A stretch of DNA of 64,000 nucleotides from Sinorhizobium alkalisoli. GTDB lineage: Bacteria; Pseudomonadota; Alphaproteobacteria; Rhizobiales; Rhizobiaceae. A program made the translations under genes and the position numbers. This document shows, in pieces, positions 8,215-16,832 of the stretch. Location of the stretch: the NCBI RefSeq assembly GCF_008932245.1, contig NZ_CP034910.1, forward strand, positions 496,001 to 560,000, written 5' to 3'. Under the pieces are notes generated by a model that saw only the letters and a list, made by a program, of their open reading frames with translations, was not told the DNA's origin and searched no databases. Position 1 is the stretch's first letter; each line of letters opens with the position of its first letter.

Positions 8215-9230
8215 CGCGGTGCCGATCGCCGCCTCGCGAGCCAACTGCCGGCGGCGATCAGCCCGAGAAAGAGCGAAGCGGCGCCAACGCGTGCGGCCCG
8301 GCCGGAGACGACGGACGCGAAGGTGCTGGCCTCGGTGCCGAAGGACCCGCGCGTGCGGTGCAGACCCCGCACGGGCGTTTCGAGATTGTCCTTCCGGTCG
8401 GCCGGCAAAAGTCGTTGCGTCTCTTGCGCCTCGAAAGCCTGCCTTGACAGGAGGCGGTGAAGAAAGCCCGGAGCAACGATGTTTCCGAGGATGACCTTGA
8501 CGGTGCTGAATCCGACCCAGATCTCGCGATCGTGCTGGTGCGCGGCCCTGAAGATGGCCGCCGCCGCCGTTTCCGGCTGTATGACCGGAGGAACCGGACG
8601 GGGTTCATGGTCGAGATGGCTGCGGGCCCAGTCGAATTGCGGCGTGTTGACAGCTGGCAACTGCACCATTGTGAGGCGAATGTCGCTACTCTCGTGCAGA
8701 AGCTCGCAGCGCAAGGAATCCGTGAATCCGCGGATGGCGTGCTTTGCCCCGCAAAAGGCCGCCTGGAGCGGAATGCCGCGATAGGCAAGCGCGGATCCGA
8801 CCTGCACAATCACCCCGCGGTTGCGGCGGCGCATCTGTCGCAGCGCCGCCATGGTCCCGTAGACGTAGCCGAGATAGGTGACCTCCGTCACGCGCCGGAA
8901 CTCCTCAGGCGTCGCGTCCGCGACCGGTGCAAAGACTGTTGCCATTGCGTTGTTCACCCAGACATCAATGGGACCGAGTTTTTCTTCTACCTCTTCAGCA
9001 GCTGCAAAGACGGCGTCGGCGTCGGCGACGTCGGCCGGGATCGCCAGAGCTCTCGCGCCGGCAGCCTCCATCTCCGCCGCCGTTTCCTCAAGCGAGGCGG
9101 CATCGCGGGCGATCGGGGCCACGGCGGCACCGGCGCGAGCGAAGCGGCGCGCGGCGGCGCGGCCGACGCCGGCCGAAGCTCCGGTCACGACGACGACATT
9201 TCCTCTGGTTTTGAAAGCGCGTCCGGTCAT
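8211..9230 (-). CDS. Short-chain dehydrogenase/reductase with C-terminal extension and a Tyr-to-Phe change in the active site
   Basis: A 339-residue SDR. The Rossmann motif TGASAGVG (residues 16-23), the NNA motif (93-95) and catalytic-type Ser146 are present, but the YxxxK motif reads F159-C-G-A-K163, so the catalytic Tyr is Phe. Beyond about residue 250 there is an extension ending in a hydrophobic segment (about 312-331) and an RRR tail, suggesting C-terminal membrane anchoring. The gene follows the PPC/DUF296 gene after three bases on the same strand, so both probably share the stress promoter at 9769-9793. The fold is certain; the reaction is unknown and may be impaired. Confidence 0.8.
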   Translation of the reverse strand: MTGRAFKTRGNVVVVTGASAGVGRAAARRFARAGAAVAPIARDAASLEETAAEMEAAGARALAIPADVADADAVFAAAEEVEEKLGPIDVWVNNAMATVFAPVADATPEEFRRVTEVTYLGYVYGTMAALRQMRRRNRGVIVQVGSALAYRGIPLQAAFCGAKHAIRGFTDSLRCELLHESSDIRLTMVQLPAVNTPQFDWARSHLDHEPRPVPPVIQPETAAAAIFRAAHQHDREIWVGFSTVKVILGNIVAPGFLHRLLSRQAFEAQETQRLLPADRKDNLETPVRGLHRTRGSFGTEASTFASVVSGRAARVGAASLFLGLIAAGSWLARRRSAPR

Positions 9231-9233
9231 GGT

Positions 9234-9677
9234 TCAGGCCTCCGGATGGATCAGCGTCAATCCTGTCTCCGGGTCGTGCTTCTTGCGCAGATGTGCCGGG
9301 GATTCCGTGAGCACGATCTCAAGCGTGGGCCTGACGTGCGCTTCAGCGAGGTGGCCGGCAATGGCGCTGCCGTCGCGTCTCCCGAGCACGGCATGGATGT
9401 GGATGGCGCGTTTTCCGTCCGGAGCGAGCGCCACGTCGCCGTTGAGAGTGGCGACCTCCACCTGCTCGTTCACGGGAATTTGAAGATAGGTCTTTGCCTC
9501 CCAGTCGAAGTAGCGCATTTCCGCATCGCTGAAGGCGCCGATCGCCGAAAACTGCGATGCCGACAGCTGCTCGCGCTCGGCGAAATCCGAAAGGCACGCC
9601 ATCACCCTATCGCCCGTTTCCAGCACGAGGGCAAAGGTGCGCTGGCCGTCGTTCCCGGCGAGAAGCTTGCTCTGCAT
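9234..9677 (-). CDS. PPC/DUF296-domain protein
   Basis: A 147-residue single-domain protein of the PPC (plant and prokaryote conserved, DUF296) family. It has the RTFALVLETGDRV start, the HIHAVLGRRDG and AGHLAEAHVRPTLEI segments, whose histidines bind metal in bacterial homologues. Bacterial PPC proteins usually form trimers; their function is not established. The frame is open further upstream, but ATG at 9677 is preceded by TGGAGGT and gives the family length. It is first in a probable two-gene operon with the downstream SDR. An RpoE2-type promoter lies about 90 bases upstream, which predicts induction in general stress. Confidence 0.8.
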   Translation of the reverse strand: MQSKLLAGNDGQRTFALVLETGDRVMACLSDFAEREQLSASQFSAIGAFSDAEMRYFDWEAKTYLQIPVNEQVEVATLNGDVALAPDGKRAIHIHAVLGRRDGSAIAGHLAEAHVRPTLEIVLTESPAHLRKKHDPETGLTLIHPEA

Positions 9678-9768
9678 GATTTGACCTCCACGGATCGGAG
9701 CCGCCGGCGCGGTGGTCCGTGCGGCAGTTGACGAATTTGCCCGCCGCGGCACGCAGTGTCGTTCGGCA

Positions 9769-9793
9769 AACCCGAGCGGACGGTCTTTGTTCC
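9769..9793 (-). promoter_or_regulatory. RpoE2/EcfG-type general-stress promoter for the PPC–SDR unit
   Basis: On the minus strand GGAAC (9793-9789) is followed by 18 bases and TT (9770-9769), the GGAAC-N18/19-TT pattern of RpoE2-dependent promoters in S. meliloti. It points toward the PPC gene and lies back to back with a second copy at 9822 reading the other way. Confidence 0.65.
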
Positions 9794-9821
9794 GTGACCG
9801 GGACCGTGGCGGCATCCGCCG

Positions 9822-9846
9822 GGAACATAAGTTTTGGTGCTCGGTT
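9822..9846 (+). promoter_or_regulatory. RpoE2/EcfG-type general-stress promoter for the TPP-enzyme gene
   Basis: GGAAC at 9822-9826, 18 bases, then TT at 9845-9846. It lies about 70 bases before the start codon of the TPP enzyme, in the right orientation and divergent from the promoter at 9769-9793. Confidence 0.65.
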
Positions 9847-9918
9847 TACTCTCAAGGGGGGCTACCGGCGGGGGGCCGATAGACAGCAATTTGTTCCATA
9901 GAAATCCGGAGAATAGCG

Positions 9919-11668
9919 ATGGCCAAACCAACTGCAGCCGACGTCCTTGTCGACACATTGATCGATTGGAACGTCGATACGATCTTCGGCATTCCGGGCG
10001 ATGGGATCAACGGCATCATCGAGGCGCTGCGCACTCGGCGGGACCAGATCCGCTTCATCCAGGTACGGCACGAGGAGGCTGCGGCGCTTGCGGCGTGTGC
10101 CTATGCCAAGTGGACCGGCAGGCTCGGCGTTTGCATCGCCACATCCGGCCCCGGCGGCATCCACCTCTTGAACGGGCTCTACGACGCCAAGCTCGATCGC
10201 CAGCCGGTGCTCGCCATTACCGGTCTGCAGTTCCATGACCTTTTGCACACCTATACCCAGCAGGACGTAGAGCTCGACAAGCTGTTCGTCGACGTCTGCG
10301 TCTACAATGCCCGGGTCATGGGGACGAACCATGTCGAGAACACGGTCGAGCTCGCCTGCCGCACGGCACTCGCCTATCGAGGCGTGGCGCACGTCACGAT
10401 GCCGGTCGACGTGCAATCCATGCCGGTCGATTCGAGCCGTCGCTCCAAGCGCAATGTGGCCGAACATGTCTCCGATTTGATGGCCGTCTCGGCGCAGCTG
10501 CCGAGCGACGAGCAAGTCGCCCGCGCCGCTTCCATCCTCAATGGCGGCAAAAAGACGGTGATCCTTGCCGGCCGGGGCGCGCTTGGCGCTCGGGAGGAAA
10601 TTGCCGCACTGGCCGAGCGGCTCGGCGCGCCCGTCGTCAAGCCGCTGCTCGGCAAGGCCGTCTTGCCGGACGACAGTCCCTATTCTACCGGAGGCATCGG
10701 TTTGCTCGGCACCAAGCCCTCACAGGAGGCACTCGAGCAATGCGACACGCTGCTGATCGCCGGCAGCAACTTTCCCTATATCGAATATTATCCGGAGCCG
10801 GGGCAGGCGCGCGCCGTGCAGATCGAGCTCGATCCGCAGCGCGTCGGCTTGCGCTACCCCGTTGAGGCGGCGCTTATCGGCGATACCGCGAAGGTGCTGG
10901 CGGCGCTGCTGCCGCGGCTCGATTACCGCGAGGACCGCTCCTTCCTCGAAACGGCGCAGGCCGGCATGAAGGAGTGGCGCGACCTAATGGCCGAGCGCGG
11001 CACCCGCCAGGACATGCCGATGAAGCCCCAGGTGGTGGCGCACGAGCTCAACAAGCTCCTGACGGACGACGCCATCATTGCCGCAGACTCCGGCACCATC
11101 ACCACCTGGGCCGCCCGGCACCTGATGATCCGGGGCAACATGCGGTTCTCCTGCTCGGGCAATCTCGCCACCATGGCCTGCGGCCTGCCTTACGCGATCG
11201 CCGCAGCCCCCCGGTCGGCAGGTCATCTGCTTCATCGGCGATGGCGGGCTGACCATGCTGATGGGCGAACTTGCAACCTGCATGAAATACGGCCTCGACG
11301 TGAAGATCGTCGTCATCAAGAACAATACGCTCGGTCAGATCAAATGGGAGCAGATGGTCTTCCTCGGCAATCCGGAATATGTCTGCGATCTGCAGCCGAT
11401 CGACTTCGCCACCGTCGCCAGGGGCTTCGGGCTGAAGAGCTTCGTCATCGAGGATGCGGCCGAATGCGCCGAAACCCTTCGTGAGGCGCTTGCCGCGCCA
11501 GGCCCGGTGCTCGTCGAGGCGGTCGTCGACCCGCATGAGCCGCCGATGCCGCCGAAGGCAACCCTGAAACAGGCGGCGCACCTTGCCGAGTCGCTTGCCC
11601 GCGGCACGCCGGCACGGGGCAAGATCGCGCTCACCATCGCCTCGGATACGGTGCGGGAGATTGTGTGA
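9919..11668 (+). pseudogene. Thiamine-pyrophosphate enzyme (pyruvate-oxidase/acetolactate-synthase-like) interrupted by a frameshift
   Basis: Residues 1-430 read normally: N-terminal PYR domain (GIPGDGINGI, catalytic Glu in RHEEAAALAA), then the central domain. At about 11207-11212, a run of six C, the frame is lost. It continues in the next frame as GRQVICFIGDGGLTML, the TPP-binding GDG motif, and runs to TGA at 11668. Skipping one C restores about 582 residues, close to PoxB length, so a single indel explains the break. Related rhizobial proteins are annotated as 'thiamine pyrophosphate-requiring protein'. Start at 9919 has GGAG upstream and an RpoE2-type promoter. Either a recent inactivation, a phase-variable tract or a sequencing error; the sequence on both sides is intact. 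Confidence 0.8.
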
Positions 11669-11723
11669 TGGGCGAAGACGCAAGCAGGCGGGAAGCGCGG
11701 CTTCATGTGGCCGCCTGGCATGA

Positions 11724-11748
11724 GGAACAAATGCGCAAGCATGAGGTT
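11724..11748 (+). promoter_or_regulatory. RpoE2/EcfG-type promoter for the DUF2231–sorbosone-dehydrogenase-like pair
   Basis: GGAAC at 11724-11728, 18 bases, TT at 11747-11748, about 46 bases before the start at 11795. The leader also holds AAAGACATGCAGCA (11771-11784), identical to one arm of the RIME-like hairpin at 36363-36420, placed directly before the ribosome-binding site. Confidence 0.6.
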
Positions 11749-11794
11749 TCGCCCTAGTGCCCCGCTTTCGAAAGACATGCAGCAGGAGGTTCCG

Positions 11795-12256
11795 ATGACC
11801 CTGGAGGACTCTCGCCCCGCCGTAATCGTGGTAACCCCGTTCCATTCGCTGTTCGCGCAATTTCCGGTCGTCTGCTTCACGCTGACGCTTTTGACCGACA
11901 TCGCCTTTTGGCAAACCGGCTTTCTCATGTGGCAGAACTTCTCCGAATGGCTGTTGCTCGTCGGCCTTGTCTTCGGTGTCATCGCTGCGGTGGTCGGCGC
12001 GGTGGAGTTCCTGCTTCGCCCGGCCCGCTTTGCAGGGCGGACGATTTGGCTCCATGCGGTCGGGTATGTCCTGATCCTCGGACTTGCCTTCCTGAACAGT
12101 CTTGTCCACGCCGGCGACGGGTGGACCGCCGTCGTGCCGTGGGGACTGACGCTGTCGGCGGCGACCGTGCTTCTTATCGCCATCATCGCCGTGATCGACG
12201 GATTGCTCGTCCGTCGACCCCGCACCCATCGATACGCCCGGAGTGGATTATCATGA
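11795..12256 (+). CDS. DUF2231 integral membrane protein
   Basis: A 153-residue protein with four predicted membrane helices (about residues 20-40, 48-72, 84-103 and 114-135). It shows the DUF2231 pattern of an N-terminal P-F-H-x-L-F-A-x-F-P motif (PFHSLFAQFPVVCF). The function of the family is unknown; members often sit beside heme or quinone-linked dehydrogenases. Start chosen at 11795 because AGGAGGT ends four bases upstream, although the frame is open from 11705. The stop overlaps the next gene's ATG (ATGA), so the membrane protein and the secreted dehydrogenase-like lipoprotein are probably made together. Confidence 0.75.
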   Translation: MTLEDSRPAVIVVTPFHSLFAQFPVVCFTLTLLTDIAFWQTGFLMWQNFSEWLLLVGLVFGVIAAVVGAVEFLLRPARFAGRTIWLHAVGYVLILGLAFLNSLVHAGDGWTAVVPWGLTLSAATVLLIAIIAVIDGLLVRRPRTHRYARSGLS

Positions 12257-13812
12257 ACAGAACCGCCATGCTGCGCGCCTCCGCGCTCGCCGCAGGCTGC
12301 GTCAGCCTGCCAATACTTGCCGGTTGCGGCGAGGACGGTGCCGATTTCGACGTCTCCCGGCAGATCGGGCCCGATCCGGTTCTGCCAGAACCCTCTGCGG
12401 AACTGCTGCCCGACATGAAGATCGCCGAGGTCGTCGGATGGCAGGAAAGTGAAAAGCCCGACGTGCCGGAGAACCTGGTCGTTGCCGCCTATGCGAGGGA
12501 TCTCGTCAATCCGCGCACGGTCCACACCCTTCCGAACGGCGACGTGCTCGTCGTGCAGGGGCGGGCACCGCCCGGCAAGCCGGTCTCGAGGCCCAAGGAC
12601 ATGATCCGGGACTGGATCATGTCGATGGCGCGCGGCGGCGGGGGCGGTCCCGAGAAGGAAAGCAACCTCATCACGCTGCTTAGAGACACCGACCGCGATG
12701 GCCAGGTGGACGAACGACGCGATCTCCTGACCGGGCTCAATTCTCCTTTCGGCGTGGCATGGACTAAGGGAACGCTGTACGTGGCAGCGGCCGATGCTAT
12801 CCTCGCCTATCCCTATGAGCTTGGCCAGGCAGAGATCACGGACGCACCGAGTGTGCTGACGCCGCTTCCCGGCGGGCCGATCAACCACCATTGGACCAAG
12901 GACCTGGCCCTCAGCCCCGAAGGGCGCTTCCTCTATGCTTCGGTTGGCTCCAACTCCAATGTCGGCGAGCGTGGGCTGGAGGCTGAAAAGGGGCGCGCCG
13001 CCATATGGCAGGTGGACCGCGAAACGGGTGCCGCTCGCGTCTTCGCTTCGGGTCTGCGCAATCCCAACGGCCTGACCTTTCACCCCGAAACCGGCGCCCT
13101 CTGGACCGTCGTCAACGAGCGCGACGAGCTCGGGCCGAACCTCGTGCCCGATTACATGACTTCGGTTCAGGAAGGCGGTTTCTACGGCTGGCCGTGGAGC
13201 TATTTCGGCGATCACGTGGACGAACGGGTCCACCCGCCGCGGCCGGAGATGGTGGAAAAGGCGATTGTCCCCGATTACGCTCTGTCCAGCCACGTGGCCG
13301 CGCTCGGACTCGCCTTTACCAACGGCTCCGCCATGCCGCAGCCCTACGCCAACGGCGCGTTCGTCGGAATGCACGGCAGTTGGAACCGCAATACCTTCAA
13401 CGGCTACAAGGTCGTCTACATACCGTTCGAGAACGGCCGGCCGGCCGGTATGGCGGAGGACGTGGTGACCGGGTTCCTCGATGGCGACCAGGCTCGCGGC
13501 CGGCCGGTGGGCGTCGCCATCGACGGCACCGGCGCCCTCCTCATTGCCGATGACGCAGGCAACACGGTCTGGCGTGTCGCGGCGGCCGACGGCTCGGTCA
13601 CGCCGCGCCCGATCGGTTCGGACGGACAGGAAGGGGATACGCTCACCAGCGACGTCGGAGAAGAGACCGACGCCACCGCGACGGGCGCGACCGAGCCTCA
13701 ACCGGCCGAACCGCTGCAAGCCAAGCCGGCGGCCGAAGGCGGGCGTGCTCAGCCCCCGAGACCGGCGCAGATGGAGACTGCCCCGGCGACGTCCCCGGAG
13801 GGCGCGCAATAG
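12253..13812 (+). CDS. Sorbosone-dehydrogenase-like beta-propeller lipoprotein
   Basis: A 519-residue exported protein. An N-terminal lipoprotein signal ends in LAGC with Cys25, so it is probably anchored to a membrane facing the periplasm. The body (about 75-470) is a PQQ-glucose/sorbosone-dehydrogenase-type six-bladed propeller: SGLRNPNGLTFHPETGALW, EGGFYGWPWSYFG, and MHGSWNRNTFNGYKVVYIPF are hallmarks. The tail (about 475-519) is rich in Pro, Ala and Glu with no fold. The family is thought to oxidise sugars or sugar lactones; no substrate can be named. It overlaps the upstream DUF2231 gene by four bases. A shorter, soluble relative is at 22361. Confidence 0.75.
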   Translation: MNRTAMLRASALAAGCVSLPILAGCGEDGADFDVSRQIGPDPVLPEPSAELLPDMKIAEVVGWQESEKPDVPENLVVAAYARDLVNPRTVHTLPNGDVLVVQGRAPPGKPVSRPKDMIRDWIMSMARGGGGGPEKESNLITLLRDTDRDGQVDERRDLLTGLNSPFGVAWTKGTLYVAAADAILAYPYELGQAEITDAPSVLTPLPGGPINHHWTKDLALSPEGRFLYASVGSNSNVGERGLEAEKGRAAIWQVDRETGAARVFASGLRNPNGLTFHPETGALWTVVNERDELGPNLVPDYMTSVQEGGFYGWPWSYFGDHVDERVHPPRPEMVEKAIVPDYALSSHVAALGLAFTNGSAMPQPYANGAFVGMHGSWNRNTFNGYKVVYIPFENGRPAGMAEDVVTGFLDGDQARGRPVGVAIDGTGALLIADDAGNTVWRVAAADGSVTPRPIGSDGQEGDTLTSDVGEETDATATGATEPQPAEPLQAKPAAEGGRAQPPRPAQMETAPATSPEGAQ

Positions 13813-13985
13813 GGCGGGAGAAAACAAGTCACCGGCGCAGGTAGTCGGTCGCTTGAACCTGCGGAATCGCCAACAGCTCTGAGCCGATGCCGATATCTTC
13901 CGCGTCCCCGAGTTCCTCACCTTGAACGCATTGGTGCGAGCGCCTGACCGTATTGCTCGGAGACGAGGCGACTGACGTGATTGGA

Positions 13986-14330
13986 TTACGTGCCGCAGAG
14001 CGACAGCCAAACGACACCGCCGAAACAGAACGGCGTCGCTATGGCGGCGGCCAGCCATACATGCATTGCAACCTCGCGTCTGAAAGCTTCCGTGCCGGTG
14101 TCGGGGCGCCGATGCCTCCGCCTCGCCAAAAAATAGAATAGTACGACGGCTGCAAATGAAACGAGAAACAACGCCGTGAGAGTTGCGCGAAGTCCCGGCC
14201 AATCGCCGAGCGCCGACACCTTGTCTTCGGCGAGATGGCAGCCGGTCGCCTGAACGCCATAGAGCACCACAAACACGACGCTCCAGAGCAGAAGACCAGC
14301 CATGATCGACATGAGGGGATTGTTGATCAT
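13986..14330 (-). CDS. Small membrane protein of the cytochrome oxidase operon
   Basis: A 114-residue protein with three predicted membrane helices (about 8-28, 47-68, 90-111). No family recognised. Its ATG at 14330 overlaps the stop of the fused oxidase subunit gene (14327) by four bases, so it is the third gene of the coxB–coxAC operon. A Cys/His pair (GCHLAEDK) lies after the first helix and could bind heme or copper, but this is speculation. The most likely role is an extra oxidase subunit or assembly factor. Confidence 0.65.
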   Translation of the reverse strand: MINNPLMSIMAGLLLWSVVFVVLYGVQATGCHLAEDKVSALGDWPGLRATLTALFLVSFAAVVLFYFLARRRHRRPDTGTEAFRREVAMHVWLAAAIATPFCFGGVVWLSLCGT

Positions 14331-16825
14331 CGAGAAAGCTCACCGGCGAGGCTTGCCATGACGAATGGGAAACCCGCGGCGGCTAAGCCCGCCACGGCGC
14401 TGTAGTCGTGCCAGAGCACTCCTAGGCGAAGATCTACATTGCGCCTTTCAGAGACGTAGCCGCGCCGAATCCGCCAGATGCCGTAGCCGGAGATGACCAT
14501 GCCAAGCCCGCTGCGTAGGCCAGCATAGGCCAGAACGACAAAGACGCTCGACACGGCCGCATGGCTGCGCGGATCCGGCAAGGCAGCCACCGCAAGCCAC
14601 GTCAGGGTGGCCGCAGCGACGAGCTGCGCGAAGCCGGTCAGCGCGAGCCAGCCGATCGCATCCGGGCTACGGGCCGCTGCGGATCGGCCCGCCCAGGCTG
14701 CCACGAGCAATGCGATGGCCGCGATGGCCGGACCCGCCAACGCGACCTGAGGGAGCTGCTGCGGTGGCCAGTTCGGTGCGGACACCCAGAGAAAAAAACA
14801 TCCAAACAACAGCGATATGAAGGCCGTCGCATCAGCGGCCAGTGCAAACACCATAGCCCACCAGGACGGTGGACGCGCTGTCTCGCCATGCGGCGGAAGC
14901 TTTAGTCCGCCCCCGACCGGGAGATCCCCGACATCGGTCTTTTCGGCTGTATCCCCGCTCCACAGCAGAAACAGCAGGATGACGGATGCGAAGGTGATTG
15001 GCGTCAGCCAATAAAGCTTGAAAAGCAGGGACAGGAAGAAACATCCTGTGGCGGCGGCTGTCCAGATGGGGAGGAAAGTCCGCCTCGGCAGGCGCACGAC
15101 GTGCTCCGGGTTGCCGGAAATCATCTCGACAGCCAGCAACTCCATGCGGCCACGGTTAGGCGCGCCGAGATAGCCCTTGCCCGACGCCAGTTGCGAGCCC
15201 AATCGGTCCGGGTCGAGCAGGTCGGCGCGACGTTCGATCGAAGGAAGCGATGCGAAGTTGTAGGACGGAGGCGGCGTCGCCATCGCCCACTCCAGCGTAC
15301 CGGCTCCCCACGGGTTGCGACGACGACGACGACCGAAGCGGAAGAGCAAGATAAAATCGAGAGCGACGAGCGCGAAGCCCATGGCCATCACGAAGCTTCC
15401 CATCGAGGAGATGAAATTTAGCGTCTCCCAGCCGGATTCGATCGGATACTCGAAGATGCGCCTCGGCATGCCCCGCAACCCGGTCAGGTGCATCGCGAAG
15501 AACGTCACGTTGAAACCGATGAACACCATCCAGAAAGCCGCGTATGAAAGATGCTGCACGGGTTGGCGGCCACTCAGATGCGGCAGCCAGTAATAAGTGG
15601 CGGCGAGCATCGGGAAGACGAAACCGCCAATGAGCACATAGTGGAGGTGCGCCACCACAAAATGCGTGTCGTGGGCCTGCAAGTCGAACGGGACCATGGC
15701 CAGCATCACGCCGGTCAGTCCACCGATCACGAAGGTGCACAGAAAGCCGAACATGTGCAGCATCGGTACGGAGAAGCGCGCGCTCCCTTGGGCGAGGGTG
15801 GCGAGCCACGCAAAGATCTGAATGCCCGTCGGCACCGCGACGAGCGCGCTGGCGGCCGAAAAGAAGGACAGCGCCACGTGCGGGATCCCGGCTGCGTACA
15901 TGTGATGAACCCATAGCCCGAAAGACAGGAATGCCATGGCGACAAGAGCAGCCACGATCATCCGGTAGCCGGCGAGCGGGGCCCCGGCGAGGGGAGGCAG
16001 GATGGTTGAGATCGCCCCTGCCGCCGGCAGGAAGATGATATACACCTCCGGATGTCCGAACAGCCAGAACAGGTGCTGCCACAAAAGAGGATCGCCGCCG
16101 CGGCTCGGGTCGAAGAAGGGCAGGTGAAACGCACGTTCCAACTCGAGCAACACCGAGCCGATGATGAGCGGCGGGAAGCCCACCAGCATCATCGCGGCGA
16201 CAACGAGCATGTACCAAGCGAAAATGGGCATTTTGTCCAGTGACATGCCGGCTGCCCTTAGCTTCAATACAGTCACCATGATCTCGATCGCGGCAGAAAG
16301 GGCCGAAATCTCGACGAAGGTGATGGCCAGCAGCCAGACGTCGGAGTTGATACCCGGAGAATAACTGTTCGATGACAGCGGAGGGTACATGAACCAACCA
16401 CTGTTCGGCGCAACGCCGCCGAGCAGAGCGGCAATGAGCGTGCCGCCACCAAAAAGGTAGCACCAGTAGCCGTAGGCCGTCAGCCGCGGAAAAGCGAGAT
16501 CGCGGGTTCCCAGAAGTTTCGGCAGCAGATAGATCGCGACACCTTCGAAAAACGGAATCGCGAATAGAAACATCATGATGGAGCCATGCATGGTAAAGCT
16601 CTGTGCATACTGCTCCGCATCCATGAAGGCGCTTTCGGACGAGGCCAGCTGTGTCCTGATCAGCATCGCCAGCAGCCCCCCGACCGCGAAGAACACAAGC
16701 GCCGTCAGCATGAAGCGTTTGCCGAGGATGTTGTGGTTGACGGCGGCCAGGCGAGCGAGGCCCGGTGGCGTGCCCCAAACGCGCTCCAGGGCTTTGTGAA
16801 GGGCGACGGGCGACGGTTGCTTCAT
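14327..16825 (-). CDS. Heme-copper oxidase subunit I fused to subunit III, with the K-channel lysine replaced
   Basis: An 832-residue fusion. Subunit I (about 1-540) has the low-spin heme His80 (MHGSIMMF), the CuB His258–Tyr262 pair (GHPEVYI), His307-His308 (VHHMY), and the heme ligands in HFVVAHLHYV (His393/His395). Subunit III-like helices fill about 645-825. In A-type oxidases the PTGxK lysine carries protons through the K-channel; here it is Gln336 (PTGIQIFAW), with the preceding Thr kept. It sits in the inner membrane as the terminal oxidase. ATG at 16825 is preceded by GAGGAGG; an alternative ATG at 16840 would overlap coxB more. Subunit II lies directly upstream and a small membrane protein downstream. 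Confidence 0.85.
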   Translation of the reverse strand: MKQPSPVALHKALERVWGTPPGLARLAAVNHNILGKRFMLTALVFFAVGGLLAMLIRTQLASSESAFMDAEQYAQSFTMHGSIMMFLFAIPFFEGVAIYLLPKLLGTRDLAFPRLTAYGYWCYLFGGGTLIAALLGGVAPNSGWFMYPPLSSNSYSPGINSDVWLLAITFVEISALSAAIEIMVTVLKLRAAGMSLDKMPIFAWYMLVVAAMMLVGFPPLIIGSVLLELERAFHLPFFDPSRGGDPLLWQHLFWLFGHPEVYIIFLPAAGAISTILPPLAGAPLAGYRMIVAALVAMAFLSFGLWVHHMYAAGIPHVALSFFSAASALVAVPTGIQIFAWLATLAQGSARFSVPMLHMFGFLCTFVIGGLTGVMLAMVPFDLQAHDTHFVVAHLHYVLIGGFVFPMLAATYYWLPHLSGRQPVQHLSYAAFWMVFIGFNVTFFAMHLTGLRGMPRRIFEYPIESGWETLNFISSMGSFVMAMGFALVALDFILLFRFGRRRRRNPWGAGTLEWAMATPPPSYNFASLPSIERRADLLDPDRLGSQLASGKGYLGAPNRGRMELLAVEMISGNPEHVVRLPRRTFLPIWTAAATGCFFLSLLFKLYWLTPITFASVILLFLLWSGDTAEKTDVGDLPVGGGLKLPPHGETARPPSWWAMVFALAADATAFISLLFGCFFLWVSAPNWPPQQLPQVALAGPAIAAIALLVAAWAGRSAAARSPDAIGWLALTGFAQLVAAATLTWLAVAALPDPRSHAAVSSVFVVLAYAGLRSGLGMVISGYGIWRIRRGYVSERRNVDLRLGVLWHDYSAVAGLAAAGFPFVMASLAGELSR

Positions 16826-16832
16826 GTCCTCC

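Noticed and set aside
11335..14343. A 1002-codon open frame on the minus strand across the propeller gene region
   Set aside because: It is antisense to the well-supported DUF2231 and propeller genes, shows no family motif, and long open shadows are common in this GC-rich codon bias.
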